Origin: Cricetomys ansorgei
Lineage: Eukaryota; Chordata; Mammalia; Rodentia; Nesomyidae
Direction of reading: 5' to 3'
DNA length: 64,000 nucleotides
Assembly: GCA_026225945.1 (NCBI GenBank)
Contig: JAMJFZ010001781.1
Location: forward strand, 124,001 to 188,000
The translations under genes were made by a program, and so were the position numbers. Position 1 is the first letter of the stretch, and the number at the start of each line of letters is the position of its first letter. Shown here piece after piece: positions 54,831 through 64,000 of this stretch. The notes under the pieces are model-generated. The model made no database searches, was not told where the DNA came from, and saw only the letters and a program-made list of their open reading frames with translations.

Positions 54831-55616
54831 TTTTTGCCACTGGTTATTTGGGTAGGGCAAGTAGGGGTCCACTCAGGGTCTTATAATGACTTATAAAGCT
54901 CTGTTATGGTCATTATAATGGTCTATAATGGCCTTATAATGGTTTATTGTGTTCATTAAACGATGGAGACTGGTGTCAAGATGCTCTTAATCATATTGCA
55001 GCCAGGGCTAGCTCTGTCTTGAAGGTAGCAGGGGCTTTGTTTTGAAGCCCCACCTGCTTTGAGGCCAAAACAGCCTAACTCTGAGATCAGATGACTTGGC
55101 ATAAACCATTCATCCCAGAACAGCACTGACATTTAGAAAGCAAAATCACCACACTTAATAATGGATTGGATGCAGAGGGTAGTGTCCAGGTGTTAGCGAG
55201 TAAATGCTTGTGCTGATTGTGAGATGTGGCAAGGTCTTTGGTGGCTCTGAGCAAGCGAGGAATTGGCTAAGTGGGTGCTAAGACTGAATTTGGTTTTGAA
55301 GATCAGAAAAGTCTTCTGTGCTATGTCTAGACCATTGTTATAGCTTTACGATTGAAGTATGTCTCCTAACTTACTTTGTTCTGACTTATTTGAATAACTA
55401 TGAATATTTAAATTTACTTATTTAGGCCTAATAGAGGAATTCTTAAATTAGCCCACTTTAACTCTTACCATACCTAACATGAGAAAATTGTTTTCCTGGA
55501 TTACAGTTACCTATCTAATTGTATAGAAAAATACTGCTTTTTAGAGCTTGGGGTGTCTTTCTCCTGCCCTAGATGGTCTTTTTCTTTTCTTTTCTTTTTT
55601 TTTTTTTAGTGTATTT

Positions 55617-55617
55617 T

Positions 55618-55680
<63 letters not shown>
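55617..55680. repeat. (GT)n(GA)n compound microsatellite
   Basis: GT run 55618-55642, then GA run to 55680. Confidence 0.95.
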
Positions 55681-55684
<4 letters not shown>

Positions 55685-55828
55685 TGTGAATGCTTCATTT
55701 GCACATATGCCTGCATGCCAGAAGAGGGCATCGGATCCCATTATAGATGGTTGTGAGACACCATGTGGTTGCTAAGAATTGAACTTGACCTCTGGAAGTG
55801 CATACAGTGCTCTTAACCACTGGAAAAC

Positions 55829-55830
<2 letters not shown>
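55681..55830 (-). repeat. B3 SINE
   Basis: catgccagaagagggcatcg, then cagtgctcttaaccactgg. Confidence 0.85.

Positions 55831-55837
<7 letters not shown>

Positions 55838-55887
<50 letters not shown>
55838..55887. repeat. T(50) homopolymer
   Basis: An uninterrupted T run, the inverse of an A tail; its length may reflect assembly error. Confidence 0.95.
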
Positions 55888-55888
<1 letters not shown>

Positions 55889-56300
55889 GAGGATGTCACT
55901 ATGTAGCCCTGGCTGGCCTGGAATTAGAGATCCGACTGCCTCTACCTCCCAACGCTAGTAATATAGGCATGGTCATCATGCCTGGGCCTGCTTTTTCTTT
56001 TCTTACGTCAGTTATTTACATTAGAGACTGTATGAAGGTGTAGGTGGTCCTTTTTTTTGTTTGTTTTATGAAGATGAGGACTACAAATCCTGATCTTGAT
56101 ACATGTTAGGCAAACTCTGCCTCTGAGCTATAGCCTTCCTCCTCCAGGTTCTCCCCACCCCACTTCAGCCAGGGTCTCATTCTATAGCCCTAGCTGTCCT
56201 GACACTCCCCAGGTAGACCAGGCTAGCCTTGAACTCTCCACCTGCCTCTGCCTCTCAAGTGCTAGGATTAAAGGCATGTACAACTATGCCTGGCTCCTCC
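55888..56300 (-). repeat. B1, ID fragment and B1
   Basis: B1 55888-55985 (tagccctggctggcctggaa); ID-like 56055-56128 (ttaggcaaactctgcctctg); B1 56160-56300 (ctctcaagtgctaggattaa). Confidence 0.8.
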
Positions 56301-56514
56301 CTCAGTTTTTTTTTTTTTTTTAGATGTATTCATTGTATAGTATTCAATTACATTGTCATCTATCTCTTTCTAAGTAGTAAGGTTGTTATAATGATACGTT
56401 TGTTTTGTGGGTCTGTCTGTATGTGGTGTAGTGTTTGTGTGCACATATGCATGTATGTATGGGTATGTAGAAGTAAAAGTTCTACTTCTGCCTGAATTGC
56501 TTCCTACTTTATTT

Positions 56515-56830
56515 AATTTGACCAGGCTGGTCCCATTTGCCTTTGTCTCCAGAGTGCTGGGATTAGCGGTGTGTGCCATCATACCATCTATTAATTTTTG
56601 AGACAGGATCTGTCACTGAACCTGGAGCTCACTGGATAAGGTTAGGCTGAGCCACCAGTAAATTTAAGATTCTACATGTCTCCCTCCACCAGAGCAGGGA
56701 CTGAATGAAGATTGCACATAGGTGAAAGTCAGAAGACAATTTTGTGTACTCACTTTTACCCTTTTATGTTGGGATTGAACTCAGGTCACTAGGCTTTACA
56801 TACTGAGTCAGCTCCTTTTCCTCTTTCTCC
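56515..56830 (-). repeat. B1 fragment and B4 SINE
   Basis: B1 fragment (tccagagtgctgggattagc) to 56590. B4 (gagacaggatctgtcactga) to about 56830. Confidence 0.75.
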
Positions 56831-56989
56831 CTACCTCTTTTTAAAGACGTGGTGGAACAGTGACTCAGAACCTCTGCTGCTGTGTCTTCCTGCTGGTCCT
56901 ACAGATGTTTCAGCTTAAGTGATTTCAAATGCCTCTCCTTTGAGGCTTACATTTTGAAGGAAAATATTTTTGGGAGGAAGTAATGTTCA

Positions 56990-58470
56990 TGGGTTGTAGT
57001 TCATGGTTATATAATTGGGAGTGGAATTGCTGGACATTTGGCAATTTTGTGTATAACCCTTTAAGGGCTTGCCTGATTGCTTTCCAGTGTGGCTGTGCCA
57101 CTTTATATTCTCATTAGCATTGTGTGAGAGTTCCCATTGACCATGTCTAACTAATGATGAACATGTTTTCTTGTGCTTATTGATCATTCATACATTTACT
57201 TTACAGAAATGTCCATTTAGAGATTTTAAAATGTCCATTCTTTATTTGGCTTGTCTGTTTACTGTTGGGTTTCAAACTTAAAAATCTAGGGCTTTATGCA
57301 TGTGCCAGCAGATCTCTCATCTAAATAACTAAGCTGAATCTTGCTTAGCTTCCAAGATAAAGCTAAGCAGGCAAATTCAGGGTGATCTGTTTTCACAATC
57401 AGATGGCTTTTCTACTATTGAACTGTGTGAATTCTTTATATGTTTTTATTTATTTGTCTTAATGTATTTAAAATTTACTATGTGTATGAATGTTATTTGT
57501 TTTATGTGTATGAATATTTGTTGCAGTGTATATCTGTATATCATGTATATCTGTACCACTTGTATGTCTGGTGGCTGTGAAGCCAGAAGAGTCCCCTGGG
57601 ACTGAAGTTAAAGATGGCTGTGAACCTCCATCTGAGTGTTGGGAACTGAACCCTGGGTCCTCTGTAAGAGCAGAGAGTGCTTTTGACCACTGAGCCCTCT
57701 CTAGCCCCTATATACTTTTATTTATTTATTTAGAAACAAGGTCTCCATGAAGTCCTGAGTGTCCTAGCCTTTTTCTTGTCTGACAACTCTGGTTAGGACT
57801 CGTAATTATTGAATAGAACTGGAAAGAGAAGTCACCTTTGCCTTGTTCTAAACCTTTAAAGAATTATTTTCTCAAGTCTTTCACACTGAGTATGATATTT
57901 GAGTGGGCTTTCTACATTGTGGACTTTATTATGAGGTAGTTTTCTTCTATTCCTATGTTTTTTTTCTTTTCTTTTTTGTTTCCTTTAATCATGAAACAGT
58001 GTTTGCTTTTGTGAAGCACTTTTTCTATTTTAATTGAGGTGACCATGTGTTCTTTATCCTTTGTTCTGTTAATGTGATGTATTACATTGATCAGTTTTTC
58101 TGTGTGGATCTTGAATTGCAGGAATAAATCCTGTTAGTCATGACATATAATCCTCTTAATGTATTGTTGGATTTTGTTTGCTAATATTTTGTTGAGAATT
58201 TTTACATCAGTATTCATTAGGGATATTGGTTTAAAGTTTTCTTTCCTTGTTTGGCTTTAGTGTCAAGATAATTATGACTTCATAGAATAATTTAGCAGTA
58301 TTCCTTTATCTTTGGGGAATAGGGAAAGTTTGAAGATGGCTGATGCTGATTCATAGAATTCTCCAGTGAAGCTGGATTTTCTTTTGTGGTGATGTTTTTG
58401 ACCAATTCACTTTCTTTGTTACTGGTCTGCTCACGTTTTAAACTATTTTTGTTGTTGTTTTGAGTTTTTT
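56990..58470 (-). mobile_element. Old L1 ORF2 fragment, antisense to Alms1, split by a B3
   Basis: Reverse-strand ORF2 sequence is recognisable: ccagtgtggctgtgccactt near 57086, the reverse-transcriptase-region phrases aatattttgttgagaatttt (58183) and ttcattagggatattggttt (58213). All frames are broken. Confidence 0.8.
57480..57715 (-). repeat. B3 SINE inserted in L1
   Basis: ttgggaactgaaccctgggt, then gaccactgagccctctctag. Confidence 0.85.
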
Positions 58471-58660
58471 TTTTTGTTTTTTTTTTGTTCAAGTTGTTAC
58501 TTTTGACAGGATCTCACTGTATAGCCCTGGCTGGTCTGGAACTCCACAGAGATCTGATTGCCTGTGCTGGGATTAAAGGCATATGCCACCATAGTTTGGC
58601 TCATTGTTTTTGAAACAAGGGATTTTTTGTATAGTCTAGGCTGACCTTGAATTTGCAATC
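58471..58660 (-). repeat. B1 SINE fragments
   Basis: cactgtatagccctggctgg, then ctgggattaaaggcatatgc. Confidence 0.85.
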
Positions 58661-59079
58661 AATCTTCCTTTGCCCCTAAGTGAAAGTATTATTTGTTTAA
58701 AACATTCTTATTGAGTACACTTCAAGGAATCGCTAGGCTAGACAGTAACTTACAGAGTACTACCTTCAGCTAACGGAGTGGGACCCCCCTTCCCCCAATT
58801 GTAGTAGGCAAGCACCACTGAGCTCCATCCACAGGTTTGTTGCCAGTTTTTGTATCTTGAGTTCCCATAATGCCTGTAGTGTCAGGTTAATTAATGTTAA
58901 CCTTTAACATTAATTATGTTAAATTATGTTCCACAAATCCCTTAGATTGTATTGACTTTTGTTTTCTTTTAAAAATATTTTTCATTGCCCAGACATGGTT
59001 GCTTCAGATGCAGTTAAATCTTTCTTGTGAATATTTTCAATTCAGTTAATTATTTTTCATCTCCAGAATTTGTTACTTA

Positions 59080-59405
59080 ACATTTTTTTATGTGTGTGTG
59101 TGGGCACATGCAAGTTTATGTATATGTGGGTGCCTGTGTGCCCATGTGTGGAGGTCAGAGGACAGCCTTGCATGTTGGTTCCTGTAGAAAGCTATCTGCT
59201 TTCTTTAAGTCAGCTGTCTTATTGGCTTGAAGCTCATCAGTTAGACTTGGTTGGCTTGCCAGCTAGCTCCAGAGCCCTCCTGTGTCCACCTCTTCAGTTT
59301 AATGGCAACTATTTTCCCCTCTTAATGTGGATAATAGAGATTGAACCCAGATTCTTGTGCTCATGAGGCAGGTACTTTACTGATTGAGCTACTCCAACCC
59401 CCTAG
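59080..59405 (-). repeat. B4/RSINE1-type SINE
   Basis: gtggaggtcagaggacagcc, cttgccagctagctccagag, then aggtactttactgattgagc. Confidence 0.8.
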
Positions 59406-59449
59406 GCTTTGTCACTTAAAAAAAAAATCATTATGTCTATATTGATATT

Positions 59450-59600
59450 TTCTTTTTTTTATTTTGAGACAATGCGTATGTTTGTGTGTGTGTGTGTGTG
59501 TGTGTAAAACTCTGGCTGTCCTAGAACTCACTCTCTACCTGCATCTACCTCCGGAGTGCTGTGATTAAAGGTGTGTACCACTACCACCAGGCTCTCTGTT
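59450..59600 (-). repeat. B1 SINE with (TG)n insertion
   Basis: TG run 59479-59504 inside a B1 (ggctgtcctagaactcactc). Confidence 0.85.
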
Positions 59601-59705
59601 GATATTTTCATTTTGTTCTGACATCATTTTCTTGACTTTTACTTACTTGTCTTAAGTTCACTGTAACTTATTAGGCATGTTTAAGAAAGTACATTTTAAA
59701 ATTTT

Positions 59706-59707
<2 letters not shown>

Positions 59708-59742
<35 letters not shown>

Positions 59743-59900
59743 ACAGGTGACCATGGAGGTCAGAAGAGTGTGTGGGATCCACTGAACCTGGAGTTAAAGA
59801 TGCTTAGAACCTTTTTAGCCTGTGGGTGCTTGCAATTGAATTCAGATGCATTGGAAGAGTAGCAAACACTCAACAGCTGAGGCAACAATCCAGCCCCTAT
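59708..59900 (-). repeat. (TG)n plus B3 SINE
   Basis: TG run 59711-59738, then ggaggtcagaagagtgtgtg. Confidence 0.85.
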
Positions 59901-59904
59901 TTTT

Positions 59905-60190
59905 ATTTAATCTATTGTATTTGGGTGTTTGTGTGTACACACTTTTGTATGTGGAGGTCAGAGGACAATTTCTGGGAATCAGCGCTCCATTATGTGGGTG
60001 TGAGTACCAGGATTGAGCAGGCTAACTGAAAATGTCTTTACCTGCTGAGTCATCTTACCCCTTATTATTTAGAGAGGGGATCGTGTAGCCCAGGCTAGCC
60101 TCAGACTCAGTAGTCAAAGGTGACCTGCTGAGGTTGGGCCCAGGGCCTTGTATATACTGGGAAGCACTCTTCCAACTGCAGAAACTCTAG
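59905..60190 (-). repeat. RSINE1-type SINE and B1/ID fragment
   Basis: gtggaggtcagaggacaatt marks RSINE1 (to 60060). gtgtagcccaggctagcctc marks the following B1. Confidence 0.75.
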
Positions 60191-60399
60191 AGGTTCTACT
60201 CTGATTTTGTTTCCAATTTGCCATTTAATCCTGCTGATTTTTCTTACTTTCTTATAAACTCAAATTTGCATATAAAATAGTCAATTTCATAGCTTCCTTC
60301 CTCTTCCTGGCTAATTTGTAGCAGATTAACTATTTTGCTTCTAGACAGAAATTGATAAAGTGAATTTGGATCTTTTTGGATTCTCTTCTGGCTTTTTAA

Positions 60400-60575
60400 A
60401 AAAAAATTTTTTTGGTGGGGGGGGGCGTTTGAAGACAGGGTTCTCTGTTGTGACTCTGGCTGTCCTGGAACTCACTCTGTAGACCAGATTGGCCTCCAAC
60501 TCACAGAGATCCACCTGCCTCTGCCTCCCAAGTGCTGGGATTAAAGGCATGCACCACCACCATCTGGCTTAATTT
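60400..60575 (-). repeat. B1 SINE
   Basis: gctgtcctggaactcactct, then gcctcccaagtgctgggatt. Full length. Confidence 0.95.
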
Positions 60576-60886
60576 TTTTTAAAGTAGCTTTTATATATTA
60601 TCTTTCAGCCAACAGAGAAGATGCCTTTCAGCATTGTTGAGTTCAGCAGCCTGAGAAGCTCCTCCCAAGTACTTCACTCAGGTGTAGCAGGGGCTTTAAG
60701 CTACTGAAAAGAATTTTAGAAAAAATCAGTGAGAAGCCAAGGTAGAATTCATTATAAACAGTACATACCTGGGGTCTTGTGAGAACTTTTCAAGAGAGAC
60801 TCATACTAAATGTCTTAGCAATTTGAAGTTTTATTGATCAAAGGATGTAATATGTATCACAATTTAAAAGATTAAGTACAGTGCTT

Positions 60887-61135
60887 TGGTGTGCTTATTT
60901 TTTCTTTTATCTCTTTCCCCACTCCAAATCCTCTCCTGTACCCCTCCTTAGACTCTTTTGAATTCATGGCCTCATTTTTCATTAATTGTTACATGCATAG
61001 ATGTGTGTGTGTGTATGTATATATATGTATACATATACACACACATATATTCCTAAGTATATATGGATATTATATATCTATAATATAGTATATCTATAAT
61101 ATATAGATAGAATATAACCTGCTCTCTAAAAGATT
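60887..61135 (-). mobile_element. Rodent L1 (Lx-like) 3' fragment with TG/TA repeat
   Basis: cttttgaattcatggcctca, then a (TG)n/(TA)n stretch at 61000-61110; compare 39380-39845. Confidence 0.7.
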
Positions 61136-61371
61136 TGTATTTAACAAGATTATGAGTGATTTATGGGTGCTTTGTAGAGGTTTGCAGATAAGAGTGCTGA
61201 TAAGATAAAAACCAGTCAAACAGGTTAAAGGAATTCTTACTATGTATAGGTTAGAGGGCCGGGAAGACATGTTTTAACTATAAACATTGCTTGTCATCTT
61301 GTCTGGGAGGTTTTCTCAAAAGTATTGGTTTATAGCTGAGAAAAGAACTTGGCTGATTAAAATAGGTCACC

Positions 61372-61520
61372 TTAGCCTGATGGTGGTAGTACAGGCCTTT
61401 AATCCTAGCATTTGGGAGGCAGAGGATCTGGTCTACAGAGTGAGTTCCAGGATAGCCAGAGTTACAACACAGAAACCCTGTCTCAACAAAACAAAGCAAC
61501 AACAAAAAAACCAAAACAGG
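61372..61520 (+). repeat. B1 SINE, internally deleted
   Basis: gcctgatggtggtagtacag, then gagttccaggatagccagag. Confidence 0.85.
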
Positions 61521-61934
61521 TCACTTTACATTCTGGCCTTAAGCACGGTTTTGTTGAGATGTGTCTTGAAAAAGGTAAATGTCTCTACATATGTGATCAT
61601 CACAGTGAGATTTTCTTTTTCTTTCTTTTTTCTTTTTTTTTAAATTGTGTCCTAATTCTGGACTCTGAGCCAGTGAGACATTTGAACCTGGAAGGAGTGG
61701 TGGTTATGTCTTGGTGGTGATGCTCCCCGCCTCAACACTCCCTTAAGTTTCCTTGTCTTTCTTGTGCTATGAGCTGATTTTAGCTCCTGATATTAGAGTT
61801 AGTTTTGTAGCTGTTAGCAGTAAGATTAGAAAACAGTTTGTATTTTCTCCTAGCTGCTTTTAACTGCAGGTATAAAAGACTTAGGAACTGGAAAGGTTTA
61901 GTGAAAAGTATATTTAATCCTAACTGATTAACCT

Positions 61935-62145
61935 TAAGGCCTCAATTATTATTATTTTATTTTATTTACTTTTATTTCACATGCATTGGTATTTTGCCTG
62001 CTTGTATGTCTGTATGAGGGTGTTGAATACCCTGGAACTGGAGTTGCAGATAGTTGTGAGCTGCCATGTAGATGCTGAGAATTGAACCTGAGTTCTTAGG
62101 AAGAACAGCCAGGGCTCCTAACCTCTGAGCTATCCAACCCTGATC
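61935..62145 (-). repeat. B3 SINE
   Basis: cctggaactggagttgcaga, then agccagggctcctaacctct. Confidence 0.9.
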
Positions 62146-62207
62146 CTGTTTGTGTTTAGGTAAACATAAATAACAACTTGGGTAGTAGTGATTGTGAAGT
62201 AAAAGTA

Positions 62208-62235
62208 AGTATATATGTGTGTGTGTGTGTGTGTC
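62208..62235. repeat. (TG)n microsatellite
   Basis: About 11 TG units. Confidence 0.9.
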
Positions 62236-62261
62236 AACTTTTCTTGAAGAATTGTGAAAAA

Positions 62262-62430
62262 ACATATACTGGCCCCAGGTAGGGAATCAATGATAAGCCA
62301 AAGTAACATTCCAAATCCAGCTTTGTGAACAAATGCATTTATTAAACTTACTTACAGGAGCATGAGATCAGCGAGAGTCACGTGGTAAGTACTCAAGGGC
62401 CTTAGGAAGGATGGGTTGATTACTCAGGTG
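62262..62430 (-). repeat. Rodent LTR-like repeat fragment
   Basis: tttattaaacttacttacag (62338-62357), then gagcatgagatcagcgagag; related to 5410-5490. Confidence 0.45.
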
Positions 62431-62749
62431 TGTAGTTTGGGTATTCTCTTATTTCTGATATATTAGGTCACATATTTATTTTATCTACTGCACATATTCC
62501 TTCCCATAGTGTATCCGATTTGATTCATATGCATGCCCAATTTTACCTAGGCATAAGATCAGAAATAGGAATTCTCCCAAAAAATTCACTGGAATGATGA
62601 CAGTGTTTATCTTACTGTACATGCATCACAAACCAGTTCAGGCCAGAACAGCCTTTCTTTTCATCCTGTCTAGATACATTGGGAATATACTTGAATAGAA
62701 ACTGTACAAATTTGATTGTTGTTGGGGGCAGAGAAGCTTATGCTGTTGT

Positions 62750-62905
62750 TCAGAGAGAAGTGTTCATGTGGGTGGAGAGTACAGATAGGTTCTGAGGTTA
62801 GGTTGCTAGGTGCATTGTTTAGAGAGGGATGTGTGTGCATAGTACATGCAGGTAAAGGAGCTAGGTTGTCAAATGCATTATTACAAGGGTGTGTGTGTGT
62901 CCATA
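62750..62905 (+). repeat. Imperfect tandem repeat, period about 65 bases
   Basis: Successive units share agagaagtgttcatgtg / agagagggatgtgtgtgc, then gctaggtgcattgttt / taggttgtcaaatgcattatt. A third, truncated unit follows. Confidence 0.55.
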
Positions 62906-63194
62906 ATCCAAACCAAATAGGGTCCTAAGCCACTAAACTATGATTTTCTATGATTTCCTGTGTTATAATGACTTTTCCCACACCCTCCTGTGAGGGAAGG
63001 TCAATAGGCCTCGCCTTGATAGTCTCTTATGGGTAGTTACAGCTGCTTCTGATGAAGATGGTAATACTGTTAGGCTTGGAGAATAGCGTTTTATAACAAT
63101 GTGAAAGCATTCTATAAAATGGAAAAGTGTATTCTGACACTGTTTTATTGTACAATCCCAGCAATTCTCTGCTTAAGTGTGTTTTAATTTTCAG

Positions 63195-63320
63195 GTTGTT
63201 CCACTGACTTGCCATGTGTGGCAGCAGTCATCATATCAAGATAATTCTATGGTACAGTTTTCCAACTCCAATGCAATGCCATTGGAAACAACAGTCCAAT
63301 GGGGGCCTGGGGAGGACCAG
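63195..63320 (+). CDS. Alms1: Alms1 coding exon 2
   Basis: This 126-base exon adds 42 residues to exon 1. The acceptor is ttttcag ending at 63194 and the donor is CAG|gtaagt at 63321. Both boundaries are phase 0, so exon 1 (113 codons) and exon 2 join without a shift. The peptide VVPLTCHVWQQSSYQDNS, then a Met-Pro-Leu-Glu-Thr-Thr block and a Gly-Glu-Asp-Gln end, has the same 42-residue length as the corresponding human segment. Most positions are identical, including the PLTCHVWQQ core. The region precedes the large repeat domain of ALMS1 and has no known catalytic motif. The open frame continues 23 codons past the donor into intron 2 and should not be read as coding. Confidence 0.95.
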
Positions 63321-64000
63321 GTAAGTCTGGTGGTGAACTGGCACATTCTTTCCTTTTTTGCCAGCTGCACAAGAAATACTGTGATATGAAGAATGTGAAG
63401 AGGTGAACTACTTTACTATTTCAGTGTTCTAGTAGGACTATATAACTTTTTGTAGAACAGAAGCTCACTCCCTGCTCTTTTGGTCTGAATAGTCTATTTA
63501 AAGTATTGTAAAGAACTTTTATTTATGTATATTTTCTCTTGGGATATTTAACATATAAGAAGTTAAGATATTCAAAATTGCAAACTCATTACCTGACCAT
63601 AAATAGTATATTTTAAAAGGAAAGGTGTCTATTTCCATTTTAAATAGCTAAGTTTTTTGTTGTATAAATACAGTTTAGAAAGGTGAATTATTTTAGTTAT
63701 ACAGTTTGTCAGATGAGCTTTGAAAGATACAGTCATGTAAATAACATTGTACTTGGGACATATAGCATTGCTATTACGCACAAAATTTCTGGATGCTATT
63801 TTAATCATTCTTCTCTATTTCTGACCTTACAGAAGCACCCTGGTGGCTCTACAGCCTTTTCAGAATTACAGTGTGTGGACTTTAAAATTCTGATTATTTC
63901 TTTCTGAAATTAGCCTATGTTGCAAGTATCAGTTCTTTAATTTTCATTGTTGAATAATATTCTTTCAGGTTTTTGAGTTAACATGACTTCATTTCTGCAG
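63321..64000 (+). other. Alms1: Alms1 intron 2, 5' part
   Basis: The intron starts gtaagt. It is AT-rich and free of recognisable SINEs. Acceptor-like sequences occur at 63831 (cttacag), 63969 (tttcag) and at the very last base (tctgcag), so exon 3 may begin at or after the window edge. Confidence 0.8.

Larger units (their letters stand above)
52804..63194 (+). other. Alms1: Alms1 intron 1
   Basis: This GT-AG phase-0 intron of 10391 bases runs from donor gtgcgg to acceptor ttttcag. It is mostly repeats, listed separately. The stretches 52950-53390, 54270-55530, 58670-59075, 60580-60880 and 62430-62700 show nothing I can name. Confidence 0.9.

Noticed and set aside
1..64000. CRISPR arrays, operons, riboswitches or prokaryotic systems
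   Set aside because: The window is mammalian. The direct repeats are microsatellites, SINEs and LTRs without spacer architecture.

Overview
The window is nuclear DNA of a muroid rodent. The evidence is the dense mixture of rodent-specific SINEs (B1, B2/B3, B4/RSINE1 and tRNA-Ala-derived ID units), MaLR-type LTRs, rodent L1 3' ends and long dinucleotide repeats. The only protein-coding gene I can support is Alms1 (Alstrom syndrome, centrosome/basal-body protein), plus strand, represented by exon 1 (coding 52465-52803) and exon 2 (63195-63320). Both were recognised by residue-level similarity to the N-terminus of human ALMS1 and by in-phase consensus splice junctions. The coding sequence is not obviously mouse or rat, and I cannot name the species; a cricetid (hamster, vole, deer mouse) would fit.

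Layout. 1-52000 is intergenic and repeat-rich, and I see no protein-coding exon in it. In mammals Alms1 has Egr4 upstream, so this is probably the Egr4-Alms1 interval, but no Egr4 sequence is visible. It holds several solo LTRs of endogenous retroviruses, with no viral coding genes: 264-743, 17153-17747, 20236-20747, 34091-34490, 36608-37168, and probably 13700-14303, 24526-24955, 43256-43662 and 50480-50933. It also holds MaLR/LTR-like repeats, L1 fragments and about a hundred SINEs. Repeat-poor stretches remain at 8650-9995, 12257-13690, 16105-16980, 26100-27410, 28072-29070, 32320-32735, 44060-44480 and 48700-49405; one of these (32380-32720) looks like a candidate regulatory element.

52160-52950 is a TATA-less CpG island with an RFX X-box-like site, a GC box overlapping an E-box, and an NRF1-like palindrome within 170 bases of the Alms1 start codon. 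Intron 1 (52804-63194, 10.4 kb) is filled with SINEs, a degraded L1 in antisense orientation, an ancient MER5-type DNA transposon remnant and microsatellites. Intron 2 begins at 63321 and runs to the window end or very near it.

I found no exotic system, operon, CRISPR array or functional RNA gene. The most interesting structures are nested LTR-in-SINE insertions with intact target-site duplications, a duplicated stem-loop at the predicted cap site of one LTR, a B3 SINE carrying a perfect CTCF core motif, a local direct duplication that includes a SINE junction, and the ciliary-gene promoter architecture of Alms1. SINE and LTR boundaries without a stated target-site duplication are read by eye and may be off by 5-20 bases.
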